Source: JBGPQJ01 sp963709295
GTDB taxonomy: Bacteria; Chloroflexota; Anaerolineae; Anaerolineales; Villigracilaceae
DNA length: 64,000 nt
Assembly: GCA_963709295.1 (NCBI GenBank)
Contig: CAVPVW010000003.1
Span: forward strand, 1 to 64,000
Direction of reading: 5' to 3'
Shown: in pieces, positions 19,060-29,103 of the stretch
Numbering within the stretch: position 1 is the first letter of the stretch
Layout: every line of letters starts with the position of its first letter
Made by a program: the position numbers and the translations under genes
The notes under the pieces: generated by a model
Seen by the model: the letters and a program-made list of their open reading frames with translations, nothing else
Database searches by the model: none
Told to the model about the DNA's origin: nothing

Positions 19060-19673
19060 ATGATTATTATAAAAAACTGTGCGTTGATTGTGATCGATCT
19101 CCAAAACGACTTTGTTCGACAAGGCGCACCTATGGAGGTTCCCGATGCCAGAGCCTCCCTCCCATTTGTCAAAAACTTGATAGATGCTGCCAGGAATCAT
19201 AAATTCCAATAATATATACAAAATTTATTACAGGACCCAGGAAGACATTATTATGGAATTGGAGTCCACAAATCGAAGAATCTGGCGCATGCCAAAGGGG
19301 ATTGAAGCGCCATTATTCCGAATTGAATGCAGAAAGACAATGTGCTGATGTTGTTGACGAGATCTATCCGGCTGATGATGACTATATTGTTGAAAAATAT
19401 GGCTATTCCGCTTTTAAGAACACCAACTTACAGGACATTTTACGTAGTGAAGGTATCAACTCAGTAATTGTTGTTGGCACAGTGACACAGATTTGTGTCG
19501 CTGATACTGTGCATGATGCATTTGCATTGGGGATTAAGGTTCTTGTAGTTTCAGATTGCGTAACTTCTTTTATGGCTGATTTGCAAACCGCATTCTTAAA
19601 AAACTTTGAGATGAAATTTGCGTGGGTCAAAGATAGTGGGGAAGTTCTAAAAATGATAGAAGGTACCAATTAA
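19060..19673 (+). pseudogene. Isochorismatase-like cysteine hydrolase, frameshifted
   Basis: Member of the nicotinamidase/isochorismatase family, about 204 residues once a missing A near 19205 is restored. The ATG at 19060 follows GAGGA. The N-terminus ALIVIDLQNDFVRQGAPMEV holds the catalytic Asp. After the break the frame continues TKFITGP..., then KYGYSAFKNTNLQDILR, and VVGTVTQICVADTVHDAFAL carries the nucleophile Cys (QICV). VVSDCVTSF follows as usual. The substrate amide is not predictable. It is upstream of a truncated permease start, 6 bp away. Confidence 0.75.
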
Positions 19674-19679
19674 TTCAAA

Positions 19680-19844
19680 ATGACCCCTTTGCTTCACGAT
19701 TTAAAACTAAACAATCACAATGGTGTATTTGTAATTCTAGCGTTCTTGTTATTAATTTCAGCTTTATTTAGTCCTAGATTATTTCTACCTAATTTTATTT
19801 CCTATGTTACAGTAAGCCTATGCCTTGGGGATCCTTACGATTGA
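19680..19844 (+). pseudogene. Sugar ABC permease N-terminal fragment
   Basis: A 54-residue frame (MTPLLHDLKLNNHNGVFVIL..., ALFSPRLFLPNFISYVT) has the look of the first helix and periplasmic loop of an RbsC-type permease (cf. SPKFLSGPTIFNML in the gene at 19835). It ends abruptly where the oppositely oriented permease gene begins, so it is a cut gene at a rearrangement junction near 19830. Confidence 0.55.
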
Positions 19845-20794
19845 TCCCTACCAGACAAAGCACCCATAAGCGTTGCTACAATGAAAATGGCTCCCAAAAA
19901 TATATACTGGAATGTCACGTCAAGCCCAAAAAGCAAAACGACATTCAGTACAAGAGTTGTAACAAGTACACCGCCAACAACACCCATGATCGAACCTCTT
20001 CCGCCTCCCAGGAAGTTACCACCTATTACCGCTGCAACAAGCGCGGTAAACTCATAACCTTCTCCAATCCACATATCTGCATATCCGGAATACCCGGCAA
20101 GCAGTATTCCTGCAATAACAGCCGTTACACTGCTAATACAATAGGTTATTATGACGGTAGAATTTGCATTAATTCCTGAGTATGTAGCGGCCCTTTTGTT
20201 GGTGCCAACGGATATGAGCTTTCTACCGTAAACAGTTTTATTAAGAATAACGAAACTGACGATGACCACGAGCAAGAAGATAATCACAGAATTTGGAACA
20301 GGACCAGTCAGAGCGTTACCCAAGTATCGCATCGCACTCGGAACAGAACCTGCAGATTGAACCCCGACAAGTATCATTCTAGCGCCTGTTAGTAATTCAG
20401 CCATAAACAATGTAACCAAAAACGGTTGAACATTGAATTTGGTCACGATCACGCCATTGGCAAGGCCAATGAGCATTGCAAAAACCAGCGAGATTATGAT
20501 ACCCAAAACCAGTCCCCAAACACCAAACGCGTTTGTAAAATAGACACATGTCACAATGGAAATCTGCATTGTGGCAACAACCGACAAGTCAACTCCACCG
20601 CCAATAATTACGAATAATTGTCCGGCTGTCAAAACGCCAAGTGCAGACGCCTGCCTGAGCATATTGAATATTGTGGGACCACTGAGAAATTTCGGGCTGT
20701 AAAAGTATGTTGCTATCAATAAAGCCACCATTACAATGTATACGCTGTAATGCTTGTTTATTTGAAGTTTATTGCCGCTAAACACCGATTTCAT
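19835..20794 (-). CDS. Ribose-type sugar ABC transporter permease
   Basis: Intact 319-residue RbsC-family permease with eight or more membrane segments. Family marks include LTAGQLFVIIGGGVDLSVVA in the second helix pair, NVQPFLVTLFMAELLTGARM, NKRAATYSGINANSTVIITY and AVIGGNFLGGGRGSIMGVVG in the coupling region. It is the last gene of the second sugar transporter system, 65 bp after the fused ATPase-permease gene. The system therefore has two permease domains, one free and one fused, which together could form the transport channel. Confidence 0.9.
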   Translation of the reverse strand: MKSVFSGNKLQINKHYSVYIVMVALLIATYFYSPKFLSGPTIFNMLRQASALGVLTAGQLFVIIGGGVDLSVVATMQISIVTCVYFTNAFGVWGLVLGIIISLVFAMLIGLANGVIVTKFNVQPFLVTLFMAELLTGARMILVGVQSAGSVPSAMRYLGNALTGPVPNSVIIFLLVVIVSFVILNKTVYGRKLISVGTNKRAATYSGINANSTVIITYCISSVTAVIAGILLAGYSGYADMWIGEGYEFTALVAAVIGGNFLGGGRGSIMGVVGGVLVTTLVLNVVLLFGLDVTFQYIFLGAIFIVATLMGALSGRDQS

Positions 20795-20859
20795 CTTGTT
20801 GTCGCCTCTTGGGTTTTCGTAGAGTGTTAGTAATTGCTCGCCGGATCTGATCTCTAAGT

Positions 20860-23451
20860 TTAGGCTCTGGATGCCACTCTATTCTTTTTCATTCTATACT
20901 CATAAGTGATAATGATAGCCAGCAATAACATCCCTCCGAAAACCTCTTGATACCACAAATCAACATTCATAAGGCTCAGGATATTTTCTAGGATTGCCAG
21001 AAGGAATACACCCAGCAAAGCACCGCCCACCGACCCTCTGCCTCCGCCAAGACGAGCGCCTCCGATAAGTGCGCATGCAATGGCTGTAAGTTCCATCCCT
21101 GGTCCAAATGCAGGATCTCCCGCGCCTGTCCGGCCCATCAGGAATAATGCGGTCAGGACAGACATAGTGGCGCTGATTATGAATGCGATGAACCGGGTCT
21201 TTTGAACAGGTAACCCTGCCCAATATGAACCTTTGGGATTCTCTCCGACAGCATAGAATCTTCTACCGAGTGCCGTGTATTTCATTAGTATGACAAAAAC
21301 AACGACCAGTGCGATGGTGATGATAAGTACATACGGTATGCCAAGGACATCTTTATTTGCAATAACCCTCAGTATTTTAGGTGATGGTCCAATTGGGTTT
21401 TTTGTTATGATGAGTGTAACGCCTGTTAGAACGATCGACATACCCAGGGTGACTACAAACGAATCCAGCTTCGCCTTAACCACAAGCACCGAATTCATTA
21501 GTCCGACTATAAGCCCAAAGGCAAGCATGATTACAACACCCAACAATACGCTGTCGGGATTGTTCACCATAAAAGACACACCCAATACGCCGGTGGCTGC
21601 TACAAGCGCGCCACTTGAAAGGTCTAGCCCTCCAGCCACAATGATCACCAATTGCCCGAGCGTGAGAATCAGGAAAGGCATCGCCTGTCCCAAAAGATTC
21701 CTCGCATTCATTAATGTCCGGAACGAATCGCTTATTGAAATGCTGGCAATAACCATAAATAAGGTGACAACCGCCAGTATGGCTGTGTTGTTGTTAGCTG
21801 TGTTGTTGTTAGCTGTGTTGTTGTTAAATGAAGTTCGCAGTTTCCCAAAATATTCCTTGGGATCATGCACATCAATTTTATTTCTTTCCGGGTTTCTTAG
21901 GCGGGTCTCATCTCCCATCCCTTCGGAATTCACTTTACTATCTTCTTCATTCTTTTGCACATCAGCAATTGTGGCCAAGTGACCAATATTCTCTTTGGTA
22001 AATTCTTCTACGGTCAAAACGCCTGTGATTTTACCTTCAGACATCACAAGCATTCTGTCACTAAGGTAAATTAGTTCTTCCCAGTCTGAGGAAACCAAAA
22101 CGATGGACTTACCTTTATCGGACAACTCTTTAATAATGGAGTAAATTTCTTCTCTTGCTCCGATATCCACCCCGCTTGTCGGCTCATCGAGCAGCAAAAC
22201 ATCTGCGTTCACGAGCAACGTTTTTGCAATAACCGCCTTTTGCTGATTTCCACCACTTAATAGTTTTACCAGGTGTTCAATTCTAGACGTATCGAGCTGT
22301 ACGTCACTGGCTGCCTTTGAAGTGCTCTCTTTTTCCCGTTTTTCATTAATGAATCCACCTTTTGCCCGCTTGTCCAATGTTGCCGAGGCGATATTAAAAC
22401 GGACACTTTCATTCAGGAACAGCCCATCAATTTTTCGGTCTTCAGGAATAAGCATGATGCCATTGTCCATGGCGTCGCTAGGGTTATTTATTATGACTTC
22501 TTTACCATGCGCGTATATATGACCTGATGTTTTGGTGGCGGTCCCAAAAATTGCGCCTAGAAGTTCAGTCCTTCCTGCGCCAACCAAACCGGCGATTCCA
22601 AGTATCTCTCCTTTTTTCAACTGAAAACTGACATCTTTAACCAGATTTCTTAGTCTGATGTTTATACACTCCAATACCACATCAGCCGCTACTTTTTTTG
22701 CTTCCGTCCTTATAAGCTCTACATTGTGACCAATCATACTTTTGATAATCTTTCCTTTATCAAATTGCCCGTCCAATTGGTCGGCCAGCTTTCCATCTCG
22801 CAATACAACGCACCTTTCGCACAGTGTGATCACTTCATCAAGACGATGGGAAACATAAACAACGGTCGTTCCATTCTGACGCAGATCTCTGATTTTTGTA
22901 AAAAGCCACTGTATTTCTTTATCCGATAGGGAGGCTGTGGGCTCATCCAGCAGCAGAATTTTTGGTTTATTGCTTAATGCACGTGCGATCTCAACCAGAT
23001 GCTGGTTTGCCACACTAAGGGAGGCCACTTCTGCATCCGGATCTATGTCCAGTCCCAAAGACTCCAAAATCGTTTTTGCCTTTTTACGAGTTGCTTTCCA
23101 ATCAATCAGGTTTGTTTTTGTTTTGTTTTCTCTGCCGATAAACAAATTTTCAGCAACAGTCATATTAAGAAAGAGGTTTAACTCCTGATAGACACTGATA
23201 ATTCCTTTTTGCTGGGCAAAATGTGGGGTGAGGCTGCCAAGATTTTCATTATCCAAATAAATGCCCCCCTTGTCACTCCTTTGGACTCCTCCGATGAATC
23301 TTTAATAGCGTGCTTTTCCCGGCACCATTTGCGCCCAAAAGACCAAGTATCTCACCTTTATAAATATTAAAAGATATGTTCTGAAGTGCTTCAACTTCAT
23401 AGAATGATTTAGAGATATTCTCTAATTTTATAATTACATCTTTCTGCGACA
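20860..23451 (-). pseudogene. Fused sugar ABC transporter ATPase-permease, one frame break
   Basis: Restored length is about 863 residues. The ATG at 23451 opens NBD1 (MSQKDVIIKLENISKSFYEV, Walker A GANGAGKST). A base loss near 23298 breaks the frame, and the long frame then runs unbroken for 798 codons. It holds LSVANQHLVEIARALSNKPK and Walker B LLLDEPTASL of NBD1, NBD2 with AGLVGAGRTELLGAIFG, LSGGNQQKAVIAKTL and VLLLDEPTSGVD, an acidic linker, a NNNTA-NNNTA-NNNTA repeat, and a complete RbsC-type permease (LGQLVIIVAGGLDLSSGALV, GGARLGGGRGSVGGALLG). ATPase and permease are normally separate genes in this family. The break may be decay or an assembly indel. Confidence 0.85.
21784..21828 (-). 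repeat. Three 15-bp tandem repeats coding NNNTA
   Basis: The unit TGTTGTTGTTAGCTG (plus strand) occurs three times, the last one slightly changed. It lies in frame in the linker between the ATPase and permease parts of the fused transporter, so unit gain or loss changes linker length without breaking the frame. Confidence 0.85.
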
Positions 23452-23478
23452 TTAATTTTTCCCTGTTGTAATGGATTT

Positions 23479-23506
23479 ACTGGGGAGCCGTTGTAGACTC
23501 CCCAGT
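23479..23506 (-). terminator. Hairpin between binding-protein and ATPase genes
   Basis: ACTGGGGAG and CTCCCCAGT form a 9-bp stem with a 10-nt loop, just behind the binding-protein gene on the minus strand. With no T run it is more likely a partial terminator or a stabiliser that favours binding-protein expression. Confidence 0.6.
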
Positions 23507-23522
23507 ATTGAACTACGGACTA

Positions 23523-24596
23523 TTATTTATAATAGTCCTTTAATTTTTCCTTTGGAATCTTTGCCAAAGACCAGAAACCATCGGGCATTCCATCAGGTAT
23601 CCTCTCAAACATCTGTTGAGCGGTGAACAGCTCGACAGGGCTGAGGTAATCCTTTTTAACCGGCTTGCCATCGAGAATATCCATTGCGATTTTGGCAGCG
23701 TCAAAAGATACTTCCGCGCCTGCTCCATAAGTGATGAAGTCTGTAAAGTTATTCTCCTTTGCGGCTTTCATGAACAGGTTAATATCATCAACCGTCATGG
23801 GTACCGGTTCCAGGTCCTTATCCAGATAGGCCTCAAGAATTCCGAGACCCATGTGGCCTCCCTGCACAATAGCGCCTACAATGTCATCATTTGCGTTAAG
23901 CATTGTTTCCATCTGTTGCTTTGCAGTTGCCTGAGAGTAATTGGCATATACCGTGGGGAGAGGTTCGATTTCAGGATATTTCTTTAAGGCTTCCTGAATA
24001 CCTCTGTATGTATCCTCAGTATAACCGCTGCCAGCTTCACCCATCATCACCACGACTTTGCCTTTACCGCCGATCCGTTTTGCAAGCCAATCGGTATAAG
24101 CGTAACCAATCGCCGTGTTGTCGATGTTGACGTATGATACATATTCATCCGTTAGCAGGCGAGAGCCAAAGATTACAACCGGGACACCCATGCTCATTGC
24201 CTTTTCAACAACCGCAACTCCAGCCAATTCACTTATCGGTTGGAATAACAGAAGATCTATCCCCTGCGTGAGAAGGTTCTCGACGTCGTTTATCTGCCTT
24301 GCGGCATCACCGTCAGCCGCGGCAAAAATCACTTTGTCAACTCTGTCCTTATAGGCATCTTCCAGTTGATACTGAAGGTGATAAAGCATGGACTTGGAGT
24401 AGTCATTGAGAGGTCCCTCATAAGAAACTCCTATTGTAACTTTGCCGTCCTTCTTGTACTTTGTGGTATCGACCATACCATCTTCAGCCGGTGCTTCGGC
24501 GGCGGGTGCTTCTTCAGCCGGTGCTGCTGGAGCGCAGGCGCCGAGGATCAAAGCAAGAAGCAATACTACAGAAATTCCAAAAATATTTTTCTTCAT
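23523..24596 (-). CDS. Sugar ABC transporter substrate-binding lipoprotein
   Basis: Intact 357-residue Peripla_BP_4-type protein. The lipoprotein signal MKKNIFGISVVLLLALILGA ends at a lipobox Cys (LGAC), followed by an Ala/Pro/Glu linker of the Chloroflexota kind. The mature fold shows GKVTIGVSYEGPLNDYSKSM, LLTQGIDLLLFQPISELAGV, VPVVIFGSRLLTDEYVSYVN and KVVVMMGEAGSGYTEDTYRG. A clear ribosome site (AAAAGGAGAAAAA) precedes the ATG. It is the first gene of the second sugar transporter operon. The ligand is unknown. Confidence 0.92.
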   Translation of the reverse strand: MKKNIFGISVVLLLALILGACAPAAPAEEAPAAEAPAEDGMVDTTKYKKDGKVTIGVSYEGPLNDYSKSMLYHLQYQLEDAYKDRVDKVIFAAADGDAARQINDVENLLTQGIDLLLFQPISELAGVAVVEKAMSMGVPVVIFGSRLLTDEYVSYVNIDNTAIGYAYTDWLAKRIGGKGKVVVMMGEAGSGYTEDTYRGIQEALKKYPEIEPLPTVYANYSQATAKQQMETMLNANDDIVGAIVQGGHMGLGILEAYLDKDLEPVPMTVDDINLFMKAAKENNFTDFITYGAGAEVSFDAAKIAMDILDGKPVKKDYLSPVELFTAQQMFERIPDGMPDGFWSLAKIPKEKLKDYYK

Positions 24597-24713
24597 TTTT
24601 TCTCCTTTTTACTTTAGTTGTTTTGGCTTCACAAATGAACACGAACCGATTTTTTTACATCACCTCCTTTTCCTGTTCCTAATATAAAAGTTGGATCATG
24701 TTTTGGAGGTCGG

Positions 24714-25751
24714 TCAATTGTCAATATTGATAACAACTTTAATTGCATTATTTTTGGGATTCAATAAAGTATCAAAACCTTGTTGAAGGTCTAGAAAATT
24801 GAAGCGGTGTGTGATAAGTTTCTTTAGATCAACGACATTGTTTTCAAGCAAAGTCAGGCTATCCTGAAAATCCCAGCAGTATGCTTGAGAACCCGCCAGG
24901 TTGATTTCGCGTTGGACGAACAGGTTGACAGGAAGAACTGCATCAGGCTTTTCAAATATTCCCAATAACGTGGCGCATCCACCTTTTTTCAATACCTTGA
25001 GCGCCTGGATCAGCGTCGCTTCCAACCCAACTGCTTCAAAGCTGCGATCAACACCCATTTGCCCGGTTATTTCCATTATCCTTTCAATCGGGTTTGATTC
25101 GAGGCTGTTGATAGCCTCCATTGCGCCAAGGTCAAGAGCTCTTTGTAAACGGAAGGAGTTGATGTCAACAACAAGAACCTCCCTTCCGGTTGTTCTGTGC
25201 ACCAGCATCGCTACAAGCAAGCCGATCGCCCCTGCCCCAAACACGGCGCATGTCTGCCCAAGGCGGATGCCTGAATTTTTCACGGCATGCAAGGCTACCG
25301 CAAGGGGTTCGATTAGCGCGCCTTCCTCATAGGAAAGGTGAGCTGGCAATTTGAACGCATGATCTTCGGAAACGACGAAATAGGGTGCAAACGCCCCCTG
25401 TCCCACCCGATACTGGAAAGTGATATCGGTGCATAAATGATAGCTGCCCCGAAGACAGAATTCACATGTTCCACAGGCAATGACCGGTTCAATCGTGACG
25501 CGGTCCCCCACAGTGTGCTTCTGCACGTCCAGGCCCACTTCGATGATTTGCCCTGCCGCTTCGTGCCCAATCGATACCGGGAGTGCGGCTGATGGGTGCA
25601 AGCCTTTAAAAATATGTAAATCGCTGCCGCAAATCGCGGCCGCCTTGACCTGAATGAGGACTTCCTTTGCTCCCAGATTGGGCAGGTTCTTTGTCTGGAA
25701 CTCCACCATCCCCGGAGCTGTTACCATCGCCATTGGATAGGTTTGGCTCAT
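24714..25751 (-). CDS. Zinc-dependent medium-chain alcohol/sugar dehydrogenase
   Basis: Intact 345-residue MDR-family enzyme that would oxidise a secondary alcohol or sugar alcohol with NAD(P). The catalytic zinc motif is in AAAICGSDLHIFKGLHP, and GHEAAGQIIEVG carries the conserved GHE. The four-Cys structural zinc site is CGTCEFCLRGSYHLC. The Rossmann motif GAGAIGLLVAM follows. It overlaps the FAH gene start region by 4 bp and begins a catabolic gene series. Sorbitol-, threonine- or galactitol-dehydrogenase-like roles are all possible. Confidence 0.9.
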   Translation of the reverse strand: MSQTYPMAMVTAPGMVEFQTKNLPNLGAKEVLIQVKAAAICGSDLHIFKGLHPSAALPVSIGHEAAGQIIEVGLDVQKHTVGDRVTIEPVIACGTCEFCLRGSYHLCTDITFQYRVGQGAFAPYFVVSEDHAFKLPAHLSYEEGALIEPLAVALHAVKNSGIRLGQTCAVFGAGAIGLLVAMLVHRTTGREVLVVDINSFRLQRALDLGAMEAINSLESNPIERIMEITGQMGVDRSFEAVGLEATLIQALKVLKKGGCATLLGIFEKPDAVLPVNLFVQREINLAGSQAYCWDFQDSLTLLENNVVDLKKLITHRFNFLDLQQGFDTLLNPKNNAIKVVINIDN

Positions 25752-26678
25752 TTTGGCTCTTCCTGAATTGGATTGATCAATTCTCCCAAACCCCCCACGG
25801 AGATTCTGACGGTATCATCCGGTTTCAGGGTGACGGAAGGCGCTGGTCCACCATTCATCAGTTTGGGACTGCCAGTCAGGATAATATCGCCGGGTTCAAG
25901 GGTGGTTAGGGTGGAGATGTAACTGACCAAATATTTCAACATCAAAGAACATCTCGCCCGTGTTGCCCTTCTGGACTTGCTGGTCATTGACCCAGGTTTC
26001 CATGACAAGATTATGCGTGTCTGCAATTTCTTCGGGAGTGACGACAGCTGGTCCCAACGGCGTAAAAGTAGTCAAACATTTTTCCCGATGTCCACTGCGA
26101 TGTCCGTTTTTCCAGCAGGCGATCGCCGATGTCATTTGCCAGAGTAAATCCGGCAATATGGTTCGAAGCGTCTTCAGCCGCTACGTTGCGAGCCCGCTTG
26201 CCTATGACCACCACCAACTCGACTTCATACGCCACACTTGTTGTGTTTTCAGAGACCCAGACCGGCATTCCTGGGCCAGTGATCGTACTGGCAGGTTTTA
26301 GGAAAACGACCGGGTAATCCGGCGCAGTTAATTTTCCAGAAGCCGGGAAGTTACCTCCAATACAAATCACTTTGCCTGGATTGGATAATGGAGCTAGAAG
26401 CGTGATGTCTTCCAATCCAAAAAAAATGTCATTCGCCCTACCGTTATCTGTCGTCAGAGTTGTAAGTGCAAACGAGACGGTTTCCGCAAGAACCTTTACC
26501 GCATCTTTTCCTGCTTTCAACAATTCCAGCAAGAGAACCATAATCTGTTGTATAAGTAAGAGGCTGATTGGTGGCGTGACAGTATTTCTGGTAGGCGAGT
26601 TGCGCGTCAACCACATTTTTTTCCAGTAATATTCCAAGGCGGGATTCGTCTGTTATGACGGTAGGTGACGAGTCGCAT
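25748..26678 (-). pseudogene. Fumarylacetoacetate hydrolase family protein, several frame breaks
   Basis: The parts of an FAH-fold enzyme appear in order in changing frames. There is an N-terminal MRLVTYRHN region at 26678, LLAPLSNPGKVICIGGNFPA, SVAYEVELVVVIGKRARNVA with the metal-binding E-x-E, GFTLANDIGDR, then TFTPLGPAVVTPEEI and MVNDQQVQ-like stretches in another frame, and finally SYISTLTTLEPGDIILTGSP in a third. At least three breaks are present, making it one of the most damaged genes of the window. Such enzymes cleave acylpyruvates or dehydrate 2-keto-3-deoxy acids, which fits the KDG kinase and aldolase nearby. Confidence 0.8.
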
Positions 26679-27500
26679 TTTTATCCTTTAAGATTTCCCT
26701 GTTGAATTTCGGCTCTCGTTTCTCGAGGAAAGCCATTCGGCCTTCAGATGCATCCTGGCCCTCGTCCTGTTTTGACGCGCAAATCGCTTTCAAGCGCGAG
26801 GCCGGTCTGCCAGCCATCTCGCAGGCCGCGATTCACACTCAATTTCGTGGCGGCAGTGACGGGACCGGAGTAGGAGGCGATCTGACCTGCAAGTTCAATG
26901 ACTGTATCCAACATATCGTTATCCGGATAGACATATTCAACGAGTCCATAGTGTAATGCTTCATCCGCGCTGATCACACGGCCTGTAAGCAGAAGCTCAA
27001 GTGCCCGGCCGCGTCCCACCAGCCGAGGCAGGCGTTGTGTGCCGCTGCCGCTTGCGAAAGCCCCGACTTTTACTTCAGGAAAACCAAATTTGGCGGACGA
27101 AGCCGCCACTCGAAAATCGCACGCCAGTGCCAGGACAGCTCCGCCGCCCAATGTATGACCGTTACAAGCTGCGATGACTGGAAAGCGCGCATCTTCGATC
27201 ATTTGATTTAAGCACTGATTCCCAATAATCATTTTCAAGCAACCAGCCAACTTCCTGACTGAAATCACGAATGTCCGAACCGACAGAAAAAGCCTTACCC
27301 ATGCCAGTCAAAACCGCGCAACGGACGGAAGCATCCTGCTCCAGCTCTGCGAGCGCGCGCATCAAGGCGCGCTTGACAGAGTGTCGTAAAACTCCCAGCG
27401 GTTCAGAGACGATGGTGATGACTGCGACCCCCTCTCGCGAACGAGAGACTTGAATGGCTGAAGTTTCTTCACTTGGAATATTCTCAGGGTTTATCTTCAT
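26653..27500 (-). pseudogene. Enoyl-CoA hydratase/isomerase, frameshifted
   Basis: Crotonase-fold protein of about 280 residues in three frames. The first frame holds VAVITIVSEPLG and GMGKAFSVGSDIRDFSQEVG. After a break near 27220 the second has FPVIAACNGHTLGGGAVLAL (oxyanion hole), CDFRVAASSAKFGFPEVKVG and LLLTGRVISADEALHYGLVE. A break near 26770 moves the C-terminal helix (EGRMAFLEKREPKFNRE) into a third frame. The end overlaps the FAH start. In this operon it would hydrate or isomerise an enoyl-CoA made with the CoA-transferase next door. Confidence 0.82.
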
Positions 27501-27503
27501 CTT

Positions 27504-29093
27504 TCAACTCTGCTTTCTCAAACGTTCCGGTATATTGCAGGGCTCGTTACCAGCCAGATCGCCAGCCAAGCCCATCGTTTCTTCGCGGAACAAGCGGGCA
27601 TCCATCGTTTTCAAATCCTGCGAGATATGCGGCTTGAAATCCATGTGCGCCAGGATATCGCGGTCAAGGTCTATGCCCGGGGCTATTTCCATGAGCTCAA
27701 TGCCATGCTCGCCGCGTCGAAAAACTGCTCGTTCGGTGATGTACAACGCTTCCTGTCCGCGTGCTTGGGCAAACTCACCGTTATAGGAAACCTGCTCCAA
27801 TTGCGAGATGAATTTGTTGAACTTGCCTTCTTGTGCAATGACGGTGTTTCCGCCTGGCCAGGCAATCTCGACGTTGCCTGCAGTAAATAATCCACTAAAG
27901 ATCACTTTTTTTGCGTGCTGGCTGATGTTGATAAATCCACCCACGCCAATGATACGGCCATTGAAACGGCTGACATTGACGCTCCCTGCCGCATCCACTT
28001 GGGCGAATGAGAGAAATGCCAGATCCAATCCACCGCCATCATAGAAATCAAACTGGTAGGGTTGGTCCACGATTGAAGTGTAATTGATGGCTGCGCCTGC
28101 ATCCGATGAGGGTACGCCGCCAATTAAACCCTGTTCGTTGGTCAACACAATCAGATCCACGATGCCTTCTTCGGCGGCAATGGTGGCTATACCTGTGGAC
28201 ACGCCGGAGCCCAAATTGCAGACTGCTCCAGGTCGCAGTTCCATGGCCGCCCGCCGCGCAATCACCTTCCGAGAGTCCAACGGCAACGGCGTGATCTCAG
28301 TCAATGGTAATTTGATTTCGCCAGCGTAGGCCGGACTGTAATCCATCTTATAGGTCTGGCGTTGGGTAGGATCGACCACAACCAGATCCACCAACATGCC
28401 GGGAATTTTGACCTGTTTTGCGGGCAACGTGCCGCGTTGGGTTAACCGGGCAACCTGGACTATGATAATGCCGCCGTTTCGACGGGTAGCCTGAGCCATG
28501 GAAAGCATCTCGCCAAATATCGCTTCCCGCTCCATTGTTACGTTGCCATCTTCATCTGCAGTGGTGCCGCGAAGAAATGCCACATCCACATTATGGGGTT
28601 TGTAAAAGAGCCAATCTTTTCCTGCAAGATGGACAATTTCCACCAGGTCTTCTTTGGCACACTCGCTTTGTCGCCCACCATTGACGCGAGGATCAACGAA
28701 GGTATGCAATCCCGTTTGGGTCAATAGACCGGGACGGCCTGCGGCCATTTCCCGGGTCAATTCGGAAAGAGACCCTTGTGGCAGGGTGTAGGCTTCCACT
28801 TTGTTTTCGGTCGCCAGTTGCTGAAAGGCGGGGCTGTTGACCAACGCCCCTGTTACAATCCGTTTGACAAGCCCCGGGTGGGCCAGATGTCCCACTCCCT
28901 GACTGACGTTATCGCCAATACCCACCGGGTGGAAGAGGGTGATCTGGCGCGGGCAACTTTCGCGCAAATAACGCGCTTCAAGCGCCACGATCAAAGCTTC
29001 GGGGATGGCATGTCCACCTCCGGAGCCGCCGATCATGACGGTATCGTTGTCATGGACATGGCTGACTGCTTCTTCAAAGGATACGACTCTCAT
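27504..29093 (-). CDS. Acyl-CoA:acetate/3-ketoacid CoA-transferase (family I)
   Basis: Intact enzyme of 529 residues from the ATG at 29093 (MRVVSFEEAVSHVHDNDTVM). The frame stays open upstream, but that stretch overlaps the neighbouring gene. Alpha- and beta-type halves are fused, as in propionate/short-chain CoA-transferases: GSGGGHAIPEALIVALEARY in the first half, and the catalytic Glu in LTNEQGLIGGVPSS of the second. GFINISQHAKKVIFSGLFTA and FRRGEHGIELMEIAPGIDLD are typical of the C-terminus. It would activate a carboxylic acid with CoA for the enoyl-CoA hydratase 3 bp downstream. Confidence 0.9.
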   Translation of the reverse strand: MRVVSFEEAVSHVHDNDTVMIGGSGGGHAIPEALIVALEARYLRESCPRQITLFHPVGIGDNVSQGVGHLAHPGLVKRIVTGALVNSPAFQQLATENKVEAYTLPQGSLSELTREMAAGRPGLLTQTGLHTFVDPRVNGGRQSECAKEDLVEIVHLAGKDWLFYKPHNVDVAFLRGTTADEDGNVTMEREAIFGEMLSMAQATRRNGGIIIVQVARLTQRGTLPAKQVKIPGMLVDLVVVDPTQRQTYKMDYSPAYAGEIKLPLTEITPLPLDSRKVIARRAAMELRPGAVCNLGSGVSTGIATIAAEEGIVDLIVLTNEQGLIGGVPSSDAGAAINYTSIVDQPYQFDFYDGGGLDLAFLSFAQVDAAGSVNVSRFNGRIIGVGGFINISQHAKKVIFSGLFTAGNVEIAWPGGNTVIAQEGKFNKFISQLEQVSYNGEFAQARGQEALYITERAVFRRGEHGIELMEIAPGIDLDRDILAHMDFKPHISQDLKTMDARLFREETMGLAGDLAGNEPCNIPERLRKQS

Positions 29094-29103
29094 ACTAAGT
29101 GTG

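Noticed and set aside
18866..19063. A 65-residue protein
   Set aside because: AT-rich chance frame without ribosome site or recognisable features, in a scarred region.
21784..21828. A CRISPR-like array from the 15-bp repeats
   Set aside because: The repeats are adjacent without spacers, lie within coding sequence and encode NNNTA.
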